Shown: piece by piece, positions 52,118 through 61,102 of the stretch
Layout: every line of letters starts with the position of its first letter
Position numbering within the stretch: the stretch's first letter is position 1
Source of the DNA: DASXRA01 sp036506155
GTDB lineage: Bacteria; Actinomycetota; Actinomycetes; Mycobacteriales; Jatrophihabitantaceae
Direction: 5' to 3'
DNA: 64,000 bases
NCBI GenBank assembly: GCA_036506155.1
Contig: DASXSF010000037.1
Coordinates: 1-64,000, forward strand
Notes under the pieces: model-generated
What the model was told of the DNA's origin: nothing
Seen by the model: only the letters and a program-made list of their open reading frames with translations
The model's database searches: none
Program-made: the position numbers and the translations under genes

Positions 52118-53196
52118 CCGAGTTCGACCAGCAGCGCCGTCGTGTCGGCACCCCGCTCGGGCGGCTCGCCCGGCCTGGTCGGCGTTGCGGAAAAGCGCGG
52201 TGCCGGCGCGGCGACGGTCGCCCCCGCGACCTCGACGTACCCGGCGCGGGCCACGTTGTTCGGATGCGCCGGGGCCTCGGCCAGGGTGAGCACCGGCGCC
52301 ACGCAGGCGTCTCGCGGCTCGAAGATCTCGGCCCACTCGTCGCGGGTCTTCGTGGCGAACGTGTCGGTGAGCAGTGCAGTGAGCGCGGGCCAGTCATTCC
52401 TGTCGTACGGCGAGCCGATCGCATCGCCGTTCAATCCGAGCGTCTCGACGAGGACGCGCCAGAACTTCTGCTCCAACGCGCCGACCGCCACGAAGCGCGC
52501 GTCGGCACAGGCATAACAGCGGTAGTTCGGCGCGCCGCCGTCGAGCAGGTTCGCCGCGCGGGCGTCCTGCCAGCTGCCGGCCGCGAACAGCGCGCGGGTC
52601 ATCGTGCCGAGGTACGCCGCCCCCTCGGTCATCGCGGCGTCGACAACCTGACCCTGACCGGTTTCGCGCGCGTGCGTCAGGGCAGCCAGCACGCCGACGG
52701 CGAGGAACATGGCGCCACCCCCGAAGTCGGCCACGTAGTTGACCGGGGGAGTAGGCGGACCGTCGGCCGGTCCGATGCCGGAGAGCAGTCCGGACACGGC
52801 GAGATAAGTGATGTCGTGGCCCGCGGTCGACGCCAGCGGCCCGGACTGCCCCCATCCCGTCATCCGCCCGTACACCAGCCGCGGGTTGCGCCCCAACACG
52901 ACGTCCGGGCCAATGCGCAGCCGCTCGGCAACGCCCGGCCGGAATCCCTCGATCAGCGCGTCCGACCGTTCCGCAAGGCGTAGTACCACCTCGGCCGCCG
53001 CGGGTTGCCGCAGATCCAACGCGATCGAACGCCGTCCCCGACCTACAGCAGTGCTTCCCATGTCTAGGGGCTCGGCGTGCAACCGGTCGACGCGCACCAC
53101 GTCGGCGCCGAGGTCGGCGAGCAGCATGCCGAGAAACGGCACCGGGCCGACCGCCGGCAACTCGATCACGCGTACGCCGTCGAGGGGCCCGGGCAT
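52066..53196 (-). CDS. CaiB/BaiF CoA transferase (alpha-methylacyl-CoA racemase-like)
   Basis: 376 residues from the ATG at 53196 with GGAAGGA. It opens PLDGVRVIELPAVGPVPFLGMLLADLGADVVRVDR, and contains the catalytic aspartate region GHDITYLAVSGLLSG and QGQVVDAAMTEGA. The form GPVPFLGMLLADLGAD and the GGGAMFLAVGVLAAL region point to Amacr rather than a classical transferase. It would act on branched fatty acyl-CoA. It lies just downstream of fadB and may share that operon. Confidence 0.9.
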   Translation of the reverse strand: MPGPLDGVRVIELPAVGPVPFLGMLLADLGADVVRVDRLHAEPLDMGSTAVGRGRRSIALDLRQPAAAEVVLRLAERSDALIEGFRPGVAERLRIGPDVVLGRNPRLVYGRMTGWGQSGPLASTAGHDITYLAVSGLLSGIGPADGPPTPPVNYVADFGGGAMFLAVGVLAALTHARETGQGQVVDAAMTEGAAYLGTMTRALFAAGSWQDARAANLLDGGAPNYRCYACADARFVAVGALEQKFWRVLVETLGLNGDAIGSPYDRNDWPALTALLTDTFATKTRDEWAEIFEPRDACVAPVLTLAEAPAHPNNVARAGYVEVAGATVAAPAPRFSATPTRPGEPPERGADTTALLVELGYSSDEASALRESGSIT

Positions 53197-53219
53197 CCCG
53201 CGCGTTCCTTCCGTGCTGC

Positions 53220-55361
53220 TCAGAAAGTCTCGCCGTTGTCGGCCTTCTTGCGCAGCAGCGGACTGGGCCGGAATCGCTCGCCGTACCGTTCGGCCAACTG
53301 GTCCGCCCGTGCCACGAAGGCGGCCACCCCGTATCCGTTGATGTACTGCAACACGCCACCTGTCCACGGCGGGAAACCGATGCCCATGATGGAGCCGATG
53401 TTCGCGTCCGCCACGGTGGTGAGGACGTTCTCCTCCAGGCAGCGCACCGACTCGATCGCCTCCGCGAACAGCATCCTTTCCTGCAACTCCTGCAGGTCGA
53501 CGGCATCGGGCTCGCCGCGCACCGGGAACTCGGTCGCCAGTCCCGGCCACAGCGCGACGCGTTTGCCGTCCTGGTAGTCGAAGAATCCCGCACCGCGAAG
53601 GCGTCCGGGCCGGTCCAGTTCGATCATCCGGTCGACGACCGCCTCCCCGGGATGGGCCTGGTACGCCTCGCCGAGCGCGGACCGCGCCTCGTTGCGGATC
53701 TTGGCGATCAGCTCCATGTTCAGCTCGTCGGTGAGCTGCAGCGCGCCGACCGGGTATCCGGCTTGCGTGGTGGCCTGCTCGATGGCCGCCGGGTGCACGC
53801 CCTCGCCGAGCATGGCGAGCGCCTCGTTGACGAATGTGCCGATCACCCGGCTGGTGAAGAAGCCGCGGCTGTCATTGACGACGATCGGCGTCTTCTTGAT
53901 CTGCGCAGCGAAGTCGAGCGCCCGGGCCAGGACCTCATCGGACGTCTGTTCACCGCGGATGATCTCCAGCAGCGGCATCTTGTCGACGGGTGAGAAGAAG
54001 TGCAGCCCGAGGAAATCCTTCTTGCGCTGCACGCCTTCTGCGAGGCCGGTGATCGGCAACGTCGAGGTGTTCGAACCGAGCAGCGCATCGGCGGCGACGA
54101 TCGGCTCGAGCTCGCCGAAGACCTGGTGCTTCAGGGCAGCGTTCTCGAAGACCGCCTCCACGACCAGGTCGCAGCCGGCGAGGTCGGCATTGTCGGCGGT
54201 CGGCGTGATCCGGGCGAGCACCTCGTCGCGCTTCGCCTCGGTGATCTTGCCCCGCGAGACCGCCTTGTCGAGCAGCCTGCGCGAGTAGTCCTTGCCACGC
54301 TGTGCGGCTTCGATCGAGACGTCCTTCAAGACGACGTCGATGCCGTTTCGCGCTGACACATAAGCGATTCCCGCCCCCATCATTCCGGCGCCGAGCACCG
54401 CGACGCGCGACGGGCGGCGCGTCGGGTACCCCTCGGGGCGCGAGCCGCCGGCGTTGATCGAGTTCAGGTCGAACCAGAATGCCTTGATCATGTTCTTGGC
54501 GACCTGGCCGCGGGCGAGGTCCACGAAGTACCGGCCCTCGATGCGCAGCGCGGTGTCGAGGTCGACCTGGCTGCCCTCGACGGCCGCGCACAGGATGTGG
54601 TGCGGAGCCGGCATGGGGGCGCCCTTGAGCTGCTTGCGGAGATTGGCCGGGAAGGCCGGCAGCATGGCTGCGAACTTCGGATTTGACGGCGTGCCGCCGG
54701 GGATCTTGTAGCCGGGCTCGTCGTAGGGCTGCCGTGCCTCCGGATTGGCCCGGATCCACTGACGCGCCTTGGCGATCAGCTCCTCGGGCGTGGTCGTCAG
54801 CTCGTGCACGATGCCCATTTCGACGGCTTGAGCCGGCGTGACCCGCTGTCCCTGCAACAGCAGCTTCATGAGCGCATCGGCGATGCCGAGCAGCCGCACC
54901 GTGCGCACGATGCCGCCGGCGCCGGGCAGCAGCCCGAGCGTGATCTCGGGAAAGCCGAACTGCGCCTTCGGGTTGTCCAGGGCGATACGGTGATGGCAGG
55001 CCAGCGCGATCTCGAATCCGCCTCCGAGCGCGGTCCCGTTCAGCGCGGCGACGACCGGCCTGCCGATTGTCTCGAGGGTGCGAAGATCGGACTTGAGCTG
55101 CTCGTCGCCGGCGCGGAACTGGGCCAGATTCTCGTCGGTGACCTGACTCAGCATGTGCAGGTCTCCACCCGCGAAGAACGTGTCCTTGCCCGAGGTGACG
55201 ATCACACCAGTGATCGACTCCTTCTCGGCGGCCAGCCGGGCCACTGTCGAGGTGAGCGCACGATGAAACCCCTCGTGCATCGTGTTGGCGCGCTGATTCG
55301 GGTCGTCCATCGTCAAGGTGACGATGCCGTCGGTGTCCTTATCCCACTTGATCACGCTCAC
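53220..55361 (-). CDS. fadB: Multifunctional fatty-acid oxidation alpha subunit
   Basis: 713 residues from the GTG at 55361, which overlaps the fadA stop (GTGA). The N-terminal crotonase domain has VVAALNGTALGGGFEIALACHHRIA (oxyanion GG) and PEITLGLLPGAGGIVRTVRLLG with the catalytic glutamates. The 3-hydroxyacyl-CoA dehydrogenase domain starts about residue 320 with VAVLGAGMMGAGIAYVSARNG and has GLHFFSPVDKMPLLEII and the end ANIGSIMGIGFPPWTGG. It hydrates and oxidises enoyl-CoA. With FadA it forms the trifunctional complex. Confidence 0.94.
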   Translation of the reverse strand: MSVIKWDKDTDGIVTLTMDDPNQRANTMHEGFHRALTSTVARLAAEKESITGVIVTSGKDTFFAGGDLHMLSQVTDENLAQFRAGDEQLKSDLRTLETIGRPVVAALNGTALGGGFEIALACHHRIALDNPKAQFGFPEITLGLLPGAGGIVRTVRLLGIADALMKLLLQGQRVTPAQAVEMGIVHELTTTPEELIAKARQWIRANPEARQPYDEPGYKIPGGTPSNPKFAAMLPAFPANLRKQLKGAPMPAPHHILCAAVEGSQVDLDTALRIEGRYFVDLARGQVAKNMIKAFWFDLNSINAGGSRPEGYPTRRPSRVAVLGAGMMGAGIAYVSARNGIDVVLKDVSIEAAQRGKDYSRRLLDKAVSRGKITEAKRDEVLARITPTADNADLAGCDLVVEAVFENAALKHQVFGELEPIVAADALLGSNTSTLPITGLAEGVQRKKDFLGLHFFSPVDKMPLLEIIRGEQTSDEVLARALDFAAQIKKTPIVVNDSRGFFTSRVIGTFVNEALAMLGEGVHPAAIEQATTQAGYPVGALQLTDELNMELIAKIRNEARSALGEAYQAHPGEAVVDRMIELDRPGRLRGAGFFDYQDGKRVALWPGLATEFPVRGEPDAVDLQELQERMLFAEAIESVRCLEENVLTTVADANIGSIMGIGFPPWTGGVLQYINGYGVAAFVARADQLAERYGERFRPSPLLRKKADNGETF

Positions 55362-56572
55362 ACCCGCTCTACGATCGTCGCCACACCCATGCCGCCGCCG
55401 ATACACAGTGTCGCGAGCCCACGCCGCAGGTCACGCCGCTCCAGCTCGTCGATCAGCGTGCCGAGGATCATGGCGCCAGTCGCTCCGAGCGGGTGACCCA
55501 GCGCGATGGCCCCGCCGTTGACGTTCACCTTCTCGTGCGGCACGTCCATCTCCCGCAGGAATCGGAGCACCACGGCGGCGAACGCCTCGTTGACCTCCCA
55601 CAGGTCGATGTCGTCGGCGGACAGTCCCGCCCGAGCCAGTGCCTTGCGGGCCGACGGTGCCGGGCCGGTCAGCATGATCGTCGGTTCCTCCGCGACGACG
55701 CCGGCGGCCACGATGCGGGCTCGCGGCGTCAGCCCGTTGTCACGTCCGGCTCGCTCGCTGCCGATGATCGTCAGCGCGGCGCCGTCGACGATGCCCGACG
55801 AGTTGCCTGCGGTATGCACGTGGTTGATCTTCTCGACCCAGTGGTATTTCTGCTGGGCGACCGCGTCGAATCCGCCCATCTCGCCGATGCCCGCGAACGA
55901 CGGCTTGAGCGCGGCCAGCGCCTCGGGTGTGGTGCCCGGGCGTGGGTACTCGTCATGATCCAGCACGACCAGGCCGTTGCGGTCGAGCACCGGGACGACG
56001 GAACGGGCGAAGGCACCATCGGCGAGGGCCTTGCCGGCCCGGGTCTGCGATTCAGCGGCGAACACGTCCACGTCGTCGCGGCCGAAGCCCTCGATGGTCG
56101 CGATGAGGTCGGCGCTGATGCCCTGCGGGACGAAGCTCGTCGCGTAGGCCGTCTCCGGGTCCATCGCCCACGCGCCCCCGTCGGAGGCCATCGGCACGCG
56201 AGACATCGACTCGACGCCGCCGGCCAGTAGCAGGTCCTCCCATCCGGAACGTACTTTCGCCGCTGCGGTGTTCACCGCTTCGAGCCCGGAGGCGCAGAAG
56301 CGGTTCAGCTGAAAGCCCGGCCCGGACCGTTCCAAGCCGGCGAGCAGCGCCGCCGTGCGGGCGATGTCGGCGCCCTGGTCGCCGATCGGGGTGACGACGC
56401 CGAGGATGACGTCCTCGATGCGGTCGGCATCCAGGTCAGGGTTGCGCCGGCGCAGCTGCTCGATCAGCCCTACCACGAGGGAGATCGGCTTCGATTCGTG
56501 CAACGAGCCGTTCTGCTTGCCCTTGCCGCGCGGGGTCCGGACAGCGTCGTAAACGAATGCTTCCGTGGTCAT
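55358..56572 (-). CDS. fadA: Acetyl-CoA acyltransferase (3-ketoacyl-CoA thiolase)
   Basis: 404 residues. The nucleophile is in LNRFCASGLEAVNTA (Cys about 92); the others are NGGAIALGHPLGATGAMI with histidine (about 360) and CIGGGMGVATIVE (about 391). HVHTAGNSSGIVDGA is the thiolase I region. It cleaves 3-ketoacyl-CoA in the last step of beta-oxidation. The gene overlaps fadB, and a divergent MerR regulator lies 74 nt upstream, so control is likely from there. Confidence 0.94.
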   Translation of the reverse strand: MTTEAFVYDAVRTPRGKGKQNGSLHESKPISLVVGLIEQLRRRNPDLDADRIEDVILGVVTPIGDQGADIARTAALLAGLERSGPGFQLNRFCASGLEAVNTAAAKVRSGWEDLLLAGGVESMSRVPMASDGGAWAMDPETAYATSFVPQGISADLIATIEGFGRDDVDVFAAESQTRAGKALADGAFARSVVPVLDRNGLVVLDHDEYPRPGTTPEALAALKPSFAGIGEMGGFDAVAQQKYHWVEKINHVHTAGNSSGIVDGAALTIIGSERAGRDNGLTPRARIVAAGVVAEEPTIMLTGPAPSARKALARAGLSADDIDLWEVNEAFAAVVLRFLREMDVPHEKVNVNGGAIALGHPLGATGAMILGTLIDELERRDLRRGLATLCIGGGMGVATIVERV

Positions 56573-56645
56573 GAGAGCCGTCCTCGGGGGGAGACGCTTT
56601 TGGTGACAGTATCACTGGCACAGTAATGCAGATAGTATTGTGACC
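56573..56645. promoter_or_regulatory. Divergent fadA/merR promoter region
   Basis: 73 nt, AT-richer than the surroundings. CAGTATCA, CAGTAATG and TAGTATTG are related 8-mers at 56607, 56621 and 56633. TAGTAT ends 7 nt before the MerR ATG and could be a leaderless -10. Binding by the MerR protein is inferred. Confidence 0.45.
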
Positions 56646-57353
56646 ATGCCCACCGGCGTCGAGGAACTGACCGTGGACGAACTCGCCGCGCGGACCGGCA
56701 TGACGGTGCGCACGGTCCGCTTCTACGCGGCCGAGGGGTTGCTGCCGGCGCCCGAACGCCGTGGACGCGTCGCCTACTACGGCGCCGCGCACCGCATGCG
56801 GCTGGAACTGATCCGCGAGTTGCAGGACCACGGCTACACGTTGGCCGCGATCGAGCGGGTGCTTGATCGCATCCCGCTCGACGCGTCGGCGGCGGACTTC
56901 GCCATGCAGGCGGCGCTACTCGCGCCATGGACGCCCGAGCGCACCGAGGAGCTTGACCGAGGCGACCTGGAACGGCGAGCCGGACGCCGGCTCGGCCGCG
57001 AGGAGTTGGACCTGCTCCTCGCGCTCGGCATCGTCGAGCGGACTGGGCGTGGCCGGTTCCGCACGACGCCCTCCACCCTCGGTATGGGCCTTTCCATGCT
57101 CGACCTGCCGGTGCCGGCCGCAGTGCTGCGGGAGGCCGCGGCGGTGATCCACGAGCATGCGGCGGCTGTCGCCCAAGGGCTGACCGAGGTGTTCCGCCAC
57201 GGCGTGTGGGAGCCCTTCCGCCGCGGCGAGACCGGCGACCGAGAGCAACTCGCCGCCCTCGTAGTGCGGCTGCGGCCGCTCGTCGTGCAGGGACTCGTGA
57301 GCGCGTTCGGACATGCCGCCGACCGGGCCGTCCGTCGCGCCATTGCCGAGTGA
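56646..57353 (+). CDS. MerR-family regulator
   Basis: 235 residues from the ATG at 56646. The helix-turn-helix and wing read TVDELAARTGMTVRTVRFYAAEGLLPAPERRGRVAYYGAAHRMRLELIRELQDHGYTLAAIERVL across residues 8-75. The C-terminal 150 residues form a helical effector domain without the metal-binding cysteines of classical MerR. Divergent placement from fadAB suggests that it senses acyl-CoA or a related signal and controls beta-oxidation. No other target is near. Confidence 0.88.
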   Translation: MPTGVEELTVDELAARTGMTVRTVRFYAAEGLLPAPERRGRVAYYGAAHRMRLELIRELQDHGYTLAAIERVLDRIPLDASAADFAMQAALLAPWTPERTEELDRGDLERRAGRRLGREELDLLLALGIVERTGRGRFRTTPSTLGMGLSMLDLPVPAAVLREAAAVIHEHAAAVAQGLTEVFRHGVWEPFRRGETGDREQLAALVVRLRPLVVQGLVSAFGHAADRAVRRAIAE

Positions 57354-57524
57354 CGAGCGCCAGCCCGAAGCGGTCAGGAACGGGGCGTGTGCCCCAAGTG
57401 TGCGGGATCCCCTTGACCTGTCGAGGTTTGTGTGATTCAGTTCGAACCTGTGTGAACTGCGTCTCATCGCGGAGGCGCGTTCTCAAACTCAACAGAATCC
57501 CACAGCGCGCTCGAAGGAGCACCG

Positions 57525-60215
57525 GTGAGAAGACTGATCCGCAGCCTGGCCGCCGTGGCACTTGCCGTCCCGATCACCGCCGTCGCAGTGCGCGCGCTCC
57601 CGGCCGCCGCCGAGGACAACGGCGTCGGGCGTACCCCGCTCATGGGCTGGAGCACCTGGAGCTTCGTGCGCTCCCACCCGACCGCCGCCAAGGTCGAGGC
57701 GCAGGCCGACGCGCTAAAGGCAAGCGGGCTGACCGACGTCGGGTTCCACTACGTGAACCTCGACGACTTCTGGTACGTCTGCCCGGGCGGCCAAGGCCCC
57801 GCCGTCGACCAGTTCGGCCGCTGGGTGATCGACACGAGCAAGTTCCCGGACGTCGGGTCGGAGAACGGCATTCAGGCCGTTGCGGATCACGTGCACAGCC
57901 TCGGGCTGAAGTTCGGGCTGTACGTCACGCCGGGCATCTCGCGCCAGGCGGTCGCGCAGAACACAGCGATCGAGGGAACGCCTTATCACGCCGATGACAT
58001 CGCGACCACCGCGGGCGAGAACAACTACAACTGCGGCGGCATGGTCGGCATCGACTACAGCAAGCCGGGCGCACAGGAATTCATCAACTCCTGGGCGAAC
58101 CAGTTCGCCTCGTGGGGCGTCGACTACGTCAAGCTCGACGGCGTCGGCTCGTTCGACATCCCCGACGTTTCGGCCTGGTCGAGCGCGCTGCGCAACACCG
58201 GGCGGCCGATCCACCTCGAGCTGTCCAACAGCCTCAACATCAACTTCGCGTCGACGTGGTCACAGCTGGCCAACGGCTGGCGCACCGGCGGCGACGTCGA
58301 GTGCTATTGCGGCTCCGACGCGAACGGCGACCCGTTCCCGCTGACCAACTGGAACAGTGTCTCGGGGCGGTTCAACCAGGTCGCGGCGTGGGCGCCGTAC
58401 GGCGGCCCCGGTGGATTCAACGACTACGACTCCATCGAGGTCGGCAACGGCGCCCGTGACGGGCTGACCCCGGACGAGCGCGAGACGCAGATGAGCCTAT
58501 GGGGACTCGCGGCGTCGACGTACATCCTGGGCACCGACCTGACCCACCTGGACCCTGCCGACCTCAGCCTGCTGAAGAACACCGACGTGCTCGCGGTGGA
58601 TCAGGACGGCATCGATGCGTCGCGCATCTACAACGCCAACGGCCAGCAGATCTTCGCCAAGACCGAGCCGAACGGCGATGCCGTCGTCGGGCTGTTCAAC
58701 ACGAATGCCACCCCGCAGACGATCACGACGTCGGCGTCGGCGCTGGGCCTGCCGAGCGGGTACACCGGCTACAACATCAAGGACCTGTGGACGCACCAGA
58801 GCACTGAGACGGCCGGCGTCGTCGGCGCGAGCGTCCCGGCGCACGGTGTCGCGCTGTACCGGATCTCGCCGATCAACAACCCGACGCTGGCGCCGCCGAA
58901 CGTGACACTCGACCTGAGTGGGCTGTCGGCGCTGACAGCAGGCCAGCCCGGCACCCTTACGGCGACGTTCACCGACAACGGAGTGCTGCCCGCTCAGCAG
59001 GTCAATCTCAGCCTGTCGACGCCGGCCGGTTGGACCGTCACGCCGACCTCACCGACGTCGTTCGGCTCGGTGCAGAGCGCCCAAGTCGTGCAGTCGACCT
59101 TCCAGGTCGTCGCGCCGGTGCCGAGCCAGCTGTTCCAATCCGACCAGCTGACCGCGACGGCGAACTACACCTGGCCCGGCCGGACCGCCCAGAGCGCCAC
59201 GGTCACCACGACCGTCAACACCAGCCCACCGGTGCAGTCGCCCTACCAGACGTTCTCATCGGCGACAGATGGGCCCGCGGTCTTCGGGCAGTTGGGCAGC
59301 CAGTTCGGCATCTCGGGTGCGGGGGCCGACCTGTTCTCCGGCAGCGACTCGTACAGCGCGATCTACCTGCCTGGAGCGGCGGGCACGACGTCCACGATCG
59401 ACACCGAGGTCGTCTCGCAGCAGAATCTGACCGGCTTCGGCAAGGCCGGGATCATCGTCCGCAACACGATGACCGGATCCGGAACGACGCCGGAGGGCGT
59501 GATCTTGTTCGAGTCGCCGTCCGGCGGCATCCAGCTGGAGTGGACCAACAACGGCGGCACGTTCATCAACGCGGTCACGCCGCCGAACGGCACGATCCCG
59601 AAGACGCTGCCGGTCTGGCTGCGGCTGGTCCGCAACGGCTCGACCTACGCCGGCTACTTCTCGCCCGACGATCACAACTGGCTGCAGGTCGGAACCGCCA
59701 CCGTGTCGGCCCAGGCCGACGCTCAGGACGCCGGGATGTTCGTCACCTCGCACGCGACCGGGTCGGCCGCGCAGGTCGTGTTCAACGGGTTCGATGTCGT
59801 CGCGGGCACGAACCCGCCGGCGTTGGCCACGTCGTACGAGGCCGAGTCGTCCGCGAACACCATCGCCGGCGGCGCGCGCCTGTCAAGCTGCTCGGGCTGC
59901 TCGGGTGGGCGGAAGGTCGGCTTCGTGGGCAGCGGCGGCACACTGACGTTCAACGGCGTCGCCGCCCCTGCGGACGGCCCGTTCTGGCTGACCATCTACT
60001 ACGCCGACGGCGACGGCCGGCAGGCGCAGCTGATCGTCAACGGCACCACGCTCCAGACGCTGTCGTTCACGCCGACCGGCGACTTCAACAGGGTCGGGGC
60101 GATGACCGTGCGGGTACCGCTTTCCGCGGGGGCGGGCAACACGATCGAGTTCGCCAACCCGCAGGCGTTCGCTCCCGACTTCGACCGGATTCTGGTGGCT
60201 GCTACTTCCGGTTGA
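57525..60215 (+). CDS. Secreted multidomain GH27 alpha-galactosidase
   Basis: 896 residues from the GTG at 57525 with AAGGAG. Signal peptide to about residue 28. The GH27 domain has TPLMGWSTWSF, VNLDDFWYVC, the nucleophile strand YVKLDGVGS and the acid/base region GGFNDYDSIEVGNG, which replaces the usual NDPDML. After it come a beta-sandwich stretch (NPCBM-associated NEW3-like, residues ~450-550), a DUF1349/LamG-like region (570-760) and a CBM35-like module with YEAESSANTIAGGA to the end. It would hydrolyse alpha-galactosides outside the cell. It overlaps the convergent DUF3515 gene by 14 nt. Confidence 0.9.
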   Translation: MRRLIRSLAAVALAVPITAVAVRALPAAAEDNGVGRTPLMGWSTWSFVRSHPTAAKVEAQADALKASGLTDVGFHYVNLDDFWYVCPGGQGPAVDQFGRWVIDTSKFPDVGSENGIQAVADHVHSLGLKFGLYVTPGISRQAVAQNTAIEGTPYHADDIATTAGENNYNCGGMVGIDYSKPGAQEFINSWANQFASWGVDYVKLDGVGSFDIPDVSAWSSALRNTGRPIHLELSNSLNINFASTWSQLANGWRTGGDVECYCGSDANGDPFPLTNWNSVSGRFNQVAAWAPYGGPGGFNDYDSIEVGNGARDGLTPDERETQMSLWGLAASTYILGTDLTHLDPADLSLLKNTDVLAVDQDGIDASRIYNANGQQIFAKTEPNGDAVVGLFNTNATPQTITTSASALGLPSGYTGYNIKDLWTHQSTETAGVVGASVPAHGVALYRISPINNPTLAPPNVTLDLSGLSALTAGQPGTLTATFTDNGVLPAQQVNLSLSTPAGWTVTPTSPTSFGSVQSAQVVQSTFQVVAPVPSQLFQSDQLTATANYTWPGRTAQSATVTTTVNTSPPVQSPYQTFSSATDGPAVFGQLGSQFGISGAGADLFSGSDSYSAIYLPGAAGTTSTIDTEVVSQQNLTGFGKAGIIVRNTMTGSGTTPEGVILFESPSGGIQLEWTNNGGTFINAVTPPNGTIPKTLPVWLRLVRNGSTYAGYFSPDDHNWLQVGTATVSAQADAQDAGMFVTSHATGSAAQVVFNGFDVVAGTNPPALATSYEAESSANTIAGGARLSSCSGCSGGRKVGFVGSGGTLTFNGVAAPADGPFWLTIYYADGDGRQAQLIVNGTTLQTLSFTPTGDFNRVGAMTVRVPLSAGAGNTIEFANPQAFAPDFDRILVAATSG

Positions 60216-60777
60216 CGCACAGCCGGTTCTGCGGCGGGGTCGTCTGATCCTCGGGCACGGCACAGATGGGCTTGAGCTTGGTCGCGATCGCTTTGCCGAG
60301 CAGTGGCAGCGGCTGGAACGCTTGCTTCTCCGGAACGGTGACTTCGACATAGACCGCCCGGTCGATGACCGTCCAGACAGTCGCGGCCTTCTGCTTCACC
60401 GCGAGCCAGTAGACGTTGCCGATGTTGTAGACGTCGGACGTGGGGACAAACGCCTCGGGCCGCGGAACGCCGCAGCGCAGCACAACGGCGGGATCGCCCC
60501 ACGCCACGACGTTCGGCGAGTCGGGGCGGGTGTGCACGACGCGTGGGGCCAGTTGGCCGAGCTGCACGGGCAGTGCGCTCAGCACCTGCGCGCACGGCCC
60601 CGCCGCCGCGGCGTCCGACGGCGGAGCGGATACCGTGATCGGCGGCGGCGGCCCGGCCGACTTCTCCGTCGACGTGCCGTGGTCGACGTTGCCGGCCAGC
60701 CCGAACGCGACAAGCACGGTCACCGGTACCGCGATGGCCGACGCGATCAGAGCATTGCGGCGGCGGACTGCGTCGAT
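60202..60777 (-). CDS. DUF3515 membrane-anchored protein, start uncertain
   Basis: About 191 residues. A hydrophobic segment (ALIASAIAVPVTVLVAFGLAG) is followed by a low-complexity linker and the DUF3515 domain (GPCAQVLSALPVQLGQLAPRVV, VVAWGDPAVVLRCGVPRPEAF, WTVIDRAVYVEVTVPE) with its conserved cysteine pair. No ATG, GTG or TTG lies at the right place: after AGGAG the first in-frame option is ATC at 60777, and the next GTG (60723) would cut the membrane segment. Its position between ddl and thiL is conserved. Start lost or base error. Confidence 0.7.
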   Translation of the reverse strand: MDAVRRRNALIASAIAVPVTVLVAFGLAGNVDHGTSTEKSAGPPPPITVSAPPSDAAAAGPCAQVLSALPVQLGQLAPRVVHTRPDSPNVVAWGDPAVVLRCGVPRPEAFVPTSDVYNIGNVYWLAVKQKAATVWTVIDRAVYVEVTVPEKQAFQPLPLLGKAIATKLKPICAVPEDQTTPPQNRLCVNRK

Positions 60778-60790
60778 CGGGGTGGCTCCT

Positions 60791-61030
60791 CTACAGGTGG
60801 ACGACGGGACAGGTAAGGGTGCGGGTGATGCCCGCCACCGCCTGCACGCGCGCCACGACCAGCTTGCCGAGCTCGTCGACGCTGTTAGCCTCGGCGCGCA
60901 CGATGACATCGTAAGGACCGGTAACGTCCTCAGCGCTCTTGACTCCGGCCAGCGACGCGATCTCGGCCGCAACAGCAGCCGCCTTGCCGACCTCCGTCTG
61001 GATGAGGATGTACGCGTTCACGGTTGCCAT
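60791..61030 (-). CDS. Lrp/AsnC ligand-binding-domain (RAM) protein
   Basis: 79 residues from the ATG at 61030 with GGAAGGG. It consists only of the RAM domain of Lrp/AsnC regulators: NAYILIQTEVGKAAAVAAEIAS, GVKSAEDVTGPYDVIVRAEANSVDELGKLV, ITRTLTCPVV. No DNA-binding half. Such short proteins occur in actinobacteria between ddl and thiL and may bind amino acids or act as partners of full Lrp regulators. It precedes DUF3515 by 13 nt and is cotranscribed. Confidence 0.87.
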   Translation of the reverse strand: MATVNAYILIQTEVGKAAAVAAEIASLAGVKSAEDVTGPYDVIVRAEANSVDELGKLVVARVQAVAGITRTLTCPVVHL

Positions 61031-61102
61031 CGGCGCGCCCTTCCGTCCTCGCCTCGTTGGGAAGGTAGAACGTAGCGCAGGCACCGCAAAGCCCCGCATA
61101 GT

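Noticed and set aside
59030..60247. 405-codon frame inside the alpha-galactosidase
   Set aside because: Arg-rich frame-shifted shadow with no domain.
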